Assembly: GCA_944989445.1 (NCBI GenBank)
Contig: CALYLW010001087.1
Coordinates: forward strand, 1-64,000
DNA from: Ampullaceana balthica
Taxonomy: Eukaryota > Mollusca > Gastropoda > Lymnaeidae
Direction of reading: 5' to 3'
DNA length: 64,000 nucleotides
The translations under genes and the position numbers were made by a program. Shown one piece after another: positions 56,552-64,000 of this stretch (the first letter of the stretch is position 1; each line of letters begins with the position of its first letter). The notes beneath the pieces were generated by a model, which was not told the origin of the DNA, searched no databases, and saw only the letters and a program-made list of their open reading frames with translations.

Positions 56552-56995
56552 CTAGTTTGTGCTGCGGCGCCGTGGCGCCTGCGGCGCCCCCTTTTTTCTA
56601 AAGGCGCCTACGGCGCCCACCTTTTTTCAAAAGCCCAACTAACTCGTCCTTGTATGATAAATACGTAATATTAAAATTTCTTAAATGTACAAAAAGTATT
56701 TTATAATGGTTTTTTATTTTATTTTTTATTATTCTATTTTTTATGTCAAAAGCCCAAGTAACTTATCCTTGTATGAAATATTCCTGAAAATTTAACAAAG
56801 CACTATATAATAATTTTTACAGTGCTAATCACCACACGATTTTTAAAACTAATTTTCGAAAGCAGCGCACCAAATTACTGCACCATAAAAATAACTATTT
56901 GCGTCAATCAGCACTGCCTACAACGCAAAATTTAAAAAAAGCAGAGTGATTTCCCTCAACGTTAGGCGGCAGTGAAAAATTAGCGTAAATATATA
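56552..56995 (-). mobile_element. Helitron array unit 5
   Basis: CTAG at 56552, GGCGCCGTGGCGCCTGCGGC then GGCGCCTACGGCGCCC hairpin, AACTCGTCCTTGTATGATAA, AAAGCAGCGCACCAAATTAC. The 5' end is near TTAGCGTAAATATATA, followed by a TA run (57000-57064). Confidence 0.75.
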
Positions 56996-56999
56996 ATAT

Positions 57000-57002
57000 A
57001 TA

Positions 57003-57064
<62 letters not shown>
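57000..57064. repeat. (TA)n microsatellite
   Basis: TA run at the outer end of the Helitron array. Confidence 0.95.
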
Positions 57065-57066
<2 letters not shown>

Positions 57067-57559
57067 GTAATAATGTGTGATACATGTATGTGTCAGTGTA
57101 GTCCCCCTCCCCCCAATCTATGAACCTTATATCTACAAATGAATAGTAAGATTTAAGCTAGACACTTCAAGCTAGATAAGGGCCTAATACCAAGGGTGAC
57201 GTAGATCCCGCTGGAGAATCTTCAGAAGGTTCTTGTTATCTATTATCTACCCACTTAATTATTTGGTCTCTCATCGCTTCCCATTAAGATCCAAACAGAC
57301 GTCATTACTTCCTGTATACGCGTGCACCGCGCCACCTCGTCTGAGCTCTCATGAAAACACAACCCCCAGCACCCTGGAGTGTTTGTGTTGTCACACTGAC
57401 CTCTCTATACAGGTATAGGGAGACAGAGAGACGAACTGGGCAAGAGATGGAGAGAGTGATAGATGGACAGACTGCTAGATGAGGCGACTTATATGCGCTC
57501 TGATTGAAAGATAGACTGACTGATAGACGAAGGGACCGATAAACAAGCCGAGAGACACA

Positions 57560-57584
57560 CACGAACAGAGAAAGAGAGAGAGAG

Positions 57585-57682
<98 letters not shown>

Positions 57683-57690
57683 AGAGAGAG
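57560..57690. repeat. (GA)n microsatellite
   Basis: About 110 bp of GA. The poly-Ser/Leu frames read across it on - are artefacts. Flanks 57065-57560 and 57700-57860 show nothing I recognise. Confidence 0.95.
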
Positions 57691-57949
57691 AGAGCGCACG
57701 AAAGAGTGGGGAAAACATCAAGACAAAAACAGAGACACAAACTACGAGGGTGTGATAAAATTCGGACAAGGATTCCTTGATGGCTAAAATCTCGATGTCC
57801 ATGGTGATACACACGATTGGCATTGTTGCTTAAAGCAGTTTCGTTACCACGGCTTAGGATTGGAGCAGTTGCTAAGGGCGCCGGCCTGCACCAGTTCAAA
57901 AGGGTGCCGCTAAATTTGGTGTACATAATATTCTATTTTGTCAGTCCGA

Positions 57950-58415
57950 TGCATGCTGAAGATGAAGGACCTAACTTGGATAAATTCAAATTTTTTAAAT
58001 ATTGTTTTAAATCATTGATTCGATAATGATGCAGTTAAAAGACAGATTAGTTTCTCTGAAAAATATAGCAGAAGACTTTAATTTTCTCACTGGAAAAGTG
58101 TTTTAATCATTTGCAATGACAGATTTAGAATCTAAAGCTGTTCTGTTGTAATCGGAAAAATATCCTGAAATAAATAAAGGGGAATTGCAAGAACCGTACC
58201 CAAATATCGAACGAGCTCTGAAAACATTTCTAACAATGCCAACCACAGTAGCCACTGCTCAAAGGGGTTTCTGCAAACTAAAAATTATCAAAAATTACTT
58301 GAGATCGACTTCAGGTCAACAACGCACATCATCTCTAGCTCTTCTTTCCATTGAACGGTGACTTACCAGTCAAATAAACTTCGATGAAATAATGACTTTA
58401 TATCGTAATGTATGA
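57950..58415 (+). pseudogene. hAT transposase C-terminal (dimerisation) fragment
   Basis: 58208-58415 reads FLTMPTTVATAQRGFCKLKI, then IKNYLRSTSGQQRTSSLALL and SIER, a stop, then SQINFDEIM. This is the hAT dimerisation domain (usual form TIPVTVASAERSFSKLKLIK). The catalytic-pattern Glu-Arg of SAERSF is Gln-Arg here. Upstream 57950-58200 is AT-rich, with stops, and is probably the decayed preceding part. Confidence 0.85.
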
Positions 58416-58471
58416 GATTGTGAGTATCACACATTGGCACTATTATTGTATTTATAATACATGATGCTTCC

Positions 58472-59035
58472 TGTTACGTCTCTATGTTTAGGTGGATTGT
58501 ACCTTGCTCTCCGCTACACACAACATACACAAGAGATGACACAAGTCTGTGTAACGATGCAATGTTTATTCTACTATAAACAACTGTACAACTGGCTGTC
58601 TTGCCTTGACATAAAATACATCTATATATAACGGCTGTATGCTCCAGCATGCCCTCGGTCCGACCCGACCGCTTCTGGGCGACGTTAAACTCAACTCTGT
58701 TTTTCTGCTACCCTGCAGCTCCCCGGTCTATCCTGACCGGTCTGACCGCACAACACTGTGCGAACTACCCAGATGTCTGCCACCCCTGCCCTCGTCTCGA
58801 CTACTCTCTTATAAACCCCCCCCAACTGGTCTCAACTGACCCTGGCGTGTCCTCTGGTCATGTCCCTGAAATATCCCGTGTGACCAGAAGCTCACTCAGA
58901 CATCACTAGACATTATTCCCGTGATAGGAGTTCATACCCGTAAACAACGCCTTGACCCGACTCCAACACTGGCTCACAACAATCTCACAACAATCATTCT
59001 CAACAATCATTCGCAGTGATTCTCATACCCTGACA
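58472..59035. mobile_element. Solo LTR
   Basis: 564 bp starting TGTTACG and ending CTGACA (TG...CA), flanked by the 5-bp duplication CTTCC (58467-58471, 59036-59040). GC-richer than its surroundings. On - a TATA-like TTATAAGAG (near 58812) precedes AATAAA (near 58572), so transcription may run leftward. No internal retrovirus-like coding region or second LTR in the window: a recombined single LTR. Confidence 0.8.
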
Positions 59036-59338
59036 CTTCCAGTGTTGGTGCAGTCTGTATTAACGCAACAATATCCAGTTTTATTCACCAATTTATTTGA
59101 TATTATTTAGTAAATAATAAACTGTAAATTAGTAATATTCTTGTATTTTGCATCTTTTATATTCACGTTGTATGACTGTCACTGTCAGACTACGTAATTA
59201 TTGTCATAAATAAAATACGAGAAATTCAATGTATTTTTTTCTAACAATTGAAAAAATCGCAAAGCTGAAACTTGTCAATTATCAATGGGGCCAAGAATAA
59301 ATTAGCCAAGGGTGTCAAAAAACCTAGTTACGCCACTG

Positions 59339-60564
59339 GCTGAAGGCAGTGGTATAATTTTTGATTGAGGGAAAATCAACCATGTAAATATGTACATAAC
59401 ATTTGCTCGCGTTACTTAACAAATAAACCTGAGCTAATTACTTATCTTCCGTTTATTTTAAACACAGAATGGAAGTGTAAAAATAAACCTACTCTACGGA
59501 AGCGCTCCCTGTGTGGTAGGCCATATGCTGTTCACCTTTAAACGAATAATTTCGGGATGAGCAAATTATGATGCTTCATTATGGCTGTTTGCTCAGATAC
59601 CGTAGTTGATATGTGTGATAACTAGGGTTGACAGATGTAAGGTTTTGAACCGGATTATCCGGTATTATCGTTATTTGTGCAGTGGAAAAATGGAAGCAAT
59701 ACCGGACATTTTACATTTAAATATTGTGCCATCGACAAAATTCGACACTAGTGTCCGGTATTTTTGAGACATCCACCTGGCAACCCTGTGTGTAGAATTA
59801 TATGTATTTCATAAGGGCAGAGATAAGAACTTTTTAGTGTGAGTAAATTGTCATCAAGTGTGGGGAAAAATCATGGTGTCTGACCTCCTCGAGTTATCTT
59901 TGGCGATATCTTGCTTCCGTTACGCCTTATATAATACTGGCAACAAAGCCCGTTGGGAATAAGTGTAGGGTGACCTGTGAAGTTCCTGGTAGGACATCAC
60001 AACATTACCCACCCCCGTCTGTCCAGAGACCCTACCTCCTCCACCCCCCCACACACACACCGCGGTCTTTCCAGAGTTATAATAAATAACCCGTAAAAAC
60101 AAAGTTTTTGACTACAAATGCCAAAGCGCACCGCTCAAAATAAACTCTTTGAATAAAAAACTGCACCAAAAATAACTCGCTTTGAACGTCGTTCAACATA
60201 TAAATGAGATTAAATTTTTCTCCGTCAGTGATTGGCTGTAGGAGTCATATGTGTTTGAGGGACCAATCGCTATCGATGACCGCACGGAACATAGCCTTTT
60301 ATTATATAGGGTGATGGCCCTTTGCTATTGTTACACTCTGTACTCTTGTGGCAAACCCACCTGATTACACCATTTACTCAGGTTGCCACCCGGTCTCGTT
60401 AAAGCCTCTTCCCCAACAGAAATACCTTCGAGTCTGATCTACAATCATGTTCAACAATCGTGAAGATAGTCAAGAGTAATTGTAGCTTTAAAATGTATTT
60501 GAATATAATTGTTACCTTTGTACATTAGCTCTGATCTATGGAACAAAGCCGGAGAAATAAGCAT
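59339..60564. other. Intergenic around the Helitron, otherwise nothing recognised
   Basis: 59640-59770 contains AACCGGATTATCCGGTATTA and TGTCCGGTATTTTT words that could be a small inverted-repeat element, without clear ends. No exon. Confidence 0.35.
59937..60311 (-). mobile_element. Non-autonomous Helitron (30.2-kb family)
   Basis: On -: 5' CCTATATAATAAAAGGC (first T changed), GGTCCCTCAAACACATATGA, GACTCCTACAGCCAATCACT, ending GGGCTTTGTTGCCAG then T. The left third (59960-60060) diverges from its relatives and has a C-rich patch. Confidence 0.7.
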
Positions 60565-60943
60565 CAGATTCTCAACTCACTTCCTTGTACAGGTTACCTT
60601 TTCTCATCAGATTTTCAACTCACTTCCTTGTACAGGTTCCCTATCTCATCAGATTCTCAACTCACTTCCTTGTAAAGGTTCCCTATCTCATCAGATTCTC
60701 AACTCTCTTCCTTGTACAGGTTCCCTATCTCATCAGATTCTCAACTCACTTCCTTGTAAAGGTTCCCTATCTCATCAGATTCTCAACTCTCTTCCTTGTA
60801 CAGGTTCCCTGTCTCATCAGATTCTCAACTCACTTCCTTGTAAAGGTTCCTTATCTCATCAGATTCTCAACTCAATTCCTTGTACATGTTCCCTATCTCA
60901 TCAGATTCTCAACTCACTTCCTTGTACAGGTTCCCTATCTAAT
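60565..60943 (+). repeat. 42-bp minisatellite, 9 copies, two overlapping open frames
   Basis: Unit CAGATTCTCAACTCACTTCC followed by TTGTACAGGTTCCCTATCTCAT. Units 3-8 alternate between TTGTAAAGG and TTGTACAGG/CTCTTCC types, an 84-bp higher-order repeat. As 42 is 14 codons, two frames stay open (repeat cores RFSTHFLVQVPYLI and HQILNSLPCTGSLS). No start context, splice sites or domain supports translation. Confidence 0.95.
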
Positions 60944-61690
60944 CCTTCTTGTGTTTTATTTCTCAGCCAACCCCACCCACCCCCTACCACTTAACACTCC
61001 AGGCCATCTCAACTCATCATCAATTAACCAATCACCAAGAATAAGGCTAATCGTGTGCAAGCCCAAGGGTGCACTTGTTGGCTTTATAGAAGGTTTCTCT
61101 ATAAATACAAGTGACGCATGTAACACAATATGTGATGGACTCAATGTTCATACTAATGAAAACGAATAATAATTACTTTCTGTGGAAGGACTCTATAAGC
61201 AACCATTCAATAACTGCGCACACGTCAAGACCACATTATGCAAACATCTACAAATACATTTTTATATTTTAAAAAAAACAAATATAAAAGTATTTCTAGT
61301 TGTGGTGTCAGACGTATGAGTACGCTGCTGTATCAGACCCATGGTTTCACACTTTTAAAAGATCCGCTGTCCCCAATAGGTTGATCATCTTTATACAGTA
61401 TAATAATTTTTTGTTCTAATATATTCTTTCGAGCCCGTCCGATTTTGAAAATAATCTTGAAAAGTTTCCTCGTTCTCTACTAGAACTGGAGTTGCCTACC
61501 GCTGTGAAACTTTCATAAAGGTCTTCAACATTTTATATCAGAGTATTACAATTTAAAGTGAGCAAGTCATTTATTGTTTTGTATGGAAAAAAAACATTTT
61601 TTAATAAATAAATTTTTAAAAACCTTAATACGAATTTTTTTTTAAAGAGAGAGCTTAACATGTAAACATTTAAACCTAACATCAAGCCTT
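60944..61690. other. Intergenic, nothing recognised
   Basis: AT-rich. TTTTATTTCTCAG at 60954-60966 is a fair acceptor-like site but no exon follows convincingly. Confidence 0.35.
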
Positions 61691-61691
61691 A

Positions 61692-62065
61692 GGGCCGTCC
61701 ATAAATGACGTCACGCGATTTTGGCCGATGTTTTACCCCCCTTTTTTTTCGTCACACGACGTCACAAAAAGTTAGACGCCCCCCCCCATCCCACCTATAT
61801 TACGTCACGAAGCTTTCCCCACCCCATAAAAACTGTTTTTTTCTATTTGAAAATGAGCATGTTTCAAATAACGTTGGGTTTTTTTTGTTTATTTTTTGGT
61901 GGTCATTTAAGTATTTATTTAGTGTAGGCCTGCATTCTGATATCGTAAAACGCGCGAAGCTATGTAAAAACGTCATTAACTAACTTATATTAAGTGGAAC
62001 TTTTATTTAAAGTAGCGTGTTTTGATGTGACGTCACAATTCTTAAACTCCCACATCATCACAAAT
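61692..62065. mobile_element. CRE-bearing MITE, copy C (right end lost)
   Basis: The left end GGGCCGTCCATAAATGACGT and CACGCGATTTTGGCCGAT match copy B base for base over about 40 nt. The interior (AAGTGGAACTTTTATTTAAA, TGATGTGACGTCACAAT) also matches. The right terminus is replaced by the hAT fragment at about 62085. Confidence 0.8.
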
Positions 62066-62084
62066 GTGTGATCCCCTGCCCTAC

Positions 62085-62225
62085 CCTTAGGTGCTGGTCC
62101 GTGGGTCATCCGATGCCGATCCGCAGAAGCTACCACGTCAGTACAAGGAAAATAGTTCACCGGTCTCTGGTGCAATGGAAAAAATTCCTGCTGGTCCACA
62201 ATACTAAAAAGTTTGAGAAGCACTG
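62085..62225. mobile_element. hAT terminal fragment
   Basis: Ends AGTTTGAGAAGCACTG (complement of CAGTGCTTCTCAAACT), a common hAT terminus, preceded by GGTCCACAATACTAAAAAG. CTGGTCCGTGGGTCATC resembles the subterminal part. No left end. Confidence 0.5.
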
Positions 62226-62439
62226 CTCTAAACCACTGAAGAAATATACTTCGTGTTAATTTGATCAACCCAATAAATGTATGGTCAATATCAATTTGAA
62301 AAACAAACAAATAAAACATTTTAATCTCAATTGCTTACTCGGGTTTGTAAAATTGTGGACTCGGGACGACAAGCGGTCCTTTGCAGTTACATCGATGACG
62401 GGCTTAAATGGTAATGTATAATTTTACCCAAACGGCCAT

Positions 62440-62637
62440 TTCATCATATGAACCTAACAGTTAACATAAGAGGTGTCAATGGGTTCGGCGCCACCCAGTG
62501 CGGTAGCTTATGGTGTCACCCTCTCACGACTTACCCCATTGACTTTCTTGAGTCCGCCAGTGCGAATAACGGGAACATTCAGGATTTTACCTTTAAATGT
62601 CACTTCTTATTATGGTGTCACCCTAGTGACGCCTCTG
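62440..62637. mobile_element. hAT right-end fragment of the 37.5-kb family
   Basis: Ends GGTGTCACCCTAGTGACGCCTCTG at 62637, the same terminus as 40050. GGTGTCACCCTCTC repeats inside. No left terminus found. Confidence 0.6.
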
Positions 62638-62731
62638 GTTAATTTATAAACAGCATGATTTAGCTTTTGAAAGTTATCTGTAATATAAAATGTTTCAAAA
62701 TTAAAGACAATGATTTCGTTAGTTTGTATCA

Positions 62732-63226
62732 CAGCAGGCCTCCAAAGAAGAATCAATGCTTTAGAGATGAGATGTTTCCGAAGGCACAGCAGACCTCCAA
62801 AGAAGAATCAATGCGCTAGAGATGAGATGTTTCCGAAGGCACAGCAGACCTCCAAAGAAGAATCAATGCGCTAGAGATGAGATGTTTCCGAAGGCACAGC
62901 AGGCCTCCAAAAAAGAATCAATGCGCTAGAGATGAGATGTTTCCGAAGGCACAGCAGACCTCCAAAGAAGAATCAATGCGCTAGAGATGAGATGTTTCCG
63001 AAGGCACAGCAGACCTCCAAAGAAGAATCAATGCGCTAGAGATGAGATGTTTCCGAAGGCACAGCAGACCTCCAAAGAAGAATCAATGCGCTAGAGATGA
63101 GATGTTTCCGAAGGCACAGCAGACCTCCAAAGAAGAATCAATGCGCTAGAGATGAGATGTTTCCGAAGGCACAGCAGGCCTCCAAAAAAGAATCAATGCG
63201 CTAGAGATGAGATGTTTCCGAAAGAT
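62732..63226 (+). repeat. 55-bp tandem repeat within a LINE ORF2 relic, 9 copies
   Basis: Unit CAGCAGACCTCCAAAGAAGA followed by ATCAATGCGCTAGAGATGAGATGTTTCCGAAGGCA. Almost identical copies, apart from GGCCTCC and AAAAAG variants and a diverged first copy. The unit encodes ADLQRRINALEMRCFRR in one frame, part of the retrotransposon protein that continues after the last copy. Confidence 0.95.
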
Positions 63227-63570
63227 TAAGAACATCTCCTACACGGAGCACATCACAAATGAAGCGGTCCGCAACAAATTAACTGCTGTCATCGGCCCCC
63301 ACGAGGACCTTTTCACATCAATCAAGAAGAGGAAACTACGATGATGCGGACACGTGGCAAGATCTGGAGGTCTCGCGAAGACTATAAATGCAAGGCACAG
63401 TCCAGGGAGGAAGAAAAAGTGGCAGGCAAAAGAAAGAGATGGGAAGACGACATCAAAGAGTGAACCGGTCAGTCATTCATCGACTCGCACAAGGCAGCGC
63501 AGGACGGGACAAATGGCATGAGATAGTGTGCAGTTCACGATGGTGGCCCAACGACCCAATGACGGGTTAA
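63170..63570 (+). pseudogene. Non-LTR retrotransposon ORF2 C-terminal relic
   Basis: After the last repeat copy the reading continues INALEMRCFRKIKNISYTEH, ITNEAVRNKLTAVIGPHEDL, FTSIKKRKLR, stop, CGHVARSGGLAKTI. Then, after a frame change, it reads LQGTVQGG-like (here MQGTVQGG), RKSGRQKKEMGRRHQRVNRS and WPNDPMTG to TAA. This is the tail of an APE-type LINE reverse transcriptase (usual KKRKLRWYGHV and GRQKKRW motifs). An in-frame TGA replaces the W of RWYGH. Clade not assignable from this part. The 3' flank continues after a MITE insertion with GTTACAGTTACAGT, a likely LINE tail. Confidence 0.85.
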
Positions 63571-63572
63571 GG

Positions 63573-63787
63573 CAGGGGTCTCCAAACACCAAACTTTTCT
63601 ACCGAAGGGCCGCATTAACTGTCAAACAATAGTTTGCGGGCCGACTAATAACCCCCAGCTACAAAGTTTTGTGGTTAACTATATGTAAAAATAGTATATT
63701 TTTTGGAGATTAAAAGGTCTCTAGGGACCGGATGAGATGGCCTCGTGGGCCGCATCTGGCCCGCGGGCCGTAGTTTGGAGACCCCTG
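63573..63787. mobile_element. 215-bp hAT MITE in the LINE 3' end
   Basis: Perfect 15-bp inverted ends, CAGGGGTCTCCAAAC and GTTTGGAGACCCCTG. Exact 8-bp target duplication GGTTAAGG (63565-63572, 63788-63795). Interior has GGGCCGCAT and GGCCCGCGGGCCG words. Confidence 0.95.
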
Positions 63788-63795
63788 GGTTAAGG

Positions 63796-64000
63796 GATAG
63801 TTACAGTTACAGTATTATAATTACTTTGAATTTTGTTATTTTATTTATGCCACCTGTGAACTATTTACTTGACAACGAAGTAACCCACAATGTCTCTTGG
63901 CTTTGACTACTTGGTGTTGAGTTATTACCTTTAATTACTCTGATGTTTTGAGTGCTTAAGAACTAAGACTGCAGGACAACTTTATACAATTGTATGTTAA
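63796..64000. other. Window end, nothing beyond LINE tail
   Basis: GATAGTTACAGTTACAGT is probably the LINE 3' tail; the remaining 190 bp are unassigned. Confidence 0.4.

Larger units (their letters stand above)
57868..59338 (+). mobile_element. hAT relic (ZMYM1-type) interrupted by a solo LTR
   Basis: The right end CCTAGTTACGCCACTG (to 59338) is the complement of CAGTGGCGTAACTAGG, a hAT terminus. The left edge is taken at GCTAAGGGCGCCGGCC by similarity to 23740 but no terminus is visible. It contains a transposase C-terminal relic and a solo LTR. 59057-59338 is the uninterrupted version of the sequence split by Helitrons at 24.5-25.6 kb. Confidence 0.7.

Noticed and set aside
57475..57926. 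Ser/Leu-rich frames near 57.5-57.9 kb
   Set aside because: Generated by the (GA)n microsatellite.

Overview
The window looks like AT-rich metazoan nuclear DNA, most likely from a lophotrochozoan and probably a mollusc. The evidence is spliced genes with GT-AG introns, a prostanoid-type GPCR, very dense hAT, Helitron and pogo-like transposons, long low-complexity arrays and a mollusc-like non-LTR retrotransposon tail. No prokaryotic signature (operons, Shine-Dalgarno sites, CRISPR) is present. Two host genes can be read with confidence. (1) The last three coding exons of PPP1R8 (NIPP1, nuclear inhibitor of protein phosphatase 1) lie on + at 63-201, 3063-3127 and 4058-4390; the FHA-encoding exons are upstream of the window. 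(2) A complete two-exon prostaglandin E receptor (EP4)-like gene lies on - (exon 1 at 18274-17417, exon 2 at 13098-12565), encoding 463 aa, with a 4.3-kb intron interrupting TM6. Two weak candidates near 35.2-35.8 kb are listed with low confidence.

Layout: 0-5.2 kb PPP1R8 with a pogo-type MITE in an intron; 5.6-9.1 kb a duplicated intron fragment and three tandem arrays (56-, 37- and 24-bp units); 10-12.3 kb MITEs and a degenerate hammerhead-ribozyme-like motif; 12.5-18.4 kb the GPCR; 20.0-22.5 kb a hAT transposon with perfect 16-bp TIRs and an 8-bp target duplication but three frameshifts; 23.8-25.7 kb a pogo MITE and two tandem Helitron-like copies inserted in an older hAT; 26-37 kb a SINE-like unit, Helitrons and microsatellites; 37.3-40.3 kb a 42-bp minisatellite split by a 2.6-kb hAT carrying a ZMYM1-type transposase relic; 42.6-45.6 kb MITEs and a 19-bp minisatellite; 45.6-49.7 kb mostly unique sequence with one good hairpin; 49.7-57.0 kb a dense nest of Helitrons and BED-type hAT relics; 57.9-59.3 kb a hAT relic with a solo LTR inside it; 60.5-60.9 kb a 42-bp minisatellite; 61.7-63.8 kb MITEs and a LINE ORF2 tail that has itself been tandemly amplified.

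The most interesting region is 52.2-57.0 kb. Two Helitron copies on + and a head-to-tail run of five on - share CTAG-type 3' ends with GC-rich hairpins. One unit holds a long CAA array and a fragment of a Pif1-like Helitron helicase with an intact Walker A motif; another holds about 300 bp of unrelated sequence with a histone-type 3' stem-loop. Several nested insertions elsewhere have readable target duplications and give a relative order of events. I found no novel multi-gene system. The window is two ordinary host genes within a transposon graveyard that records recent rolling-circle and cut-and-paste activity.
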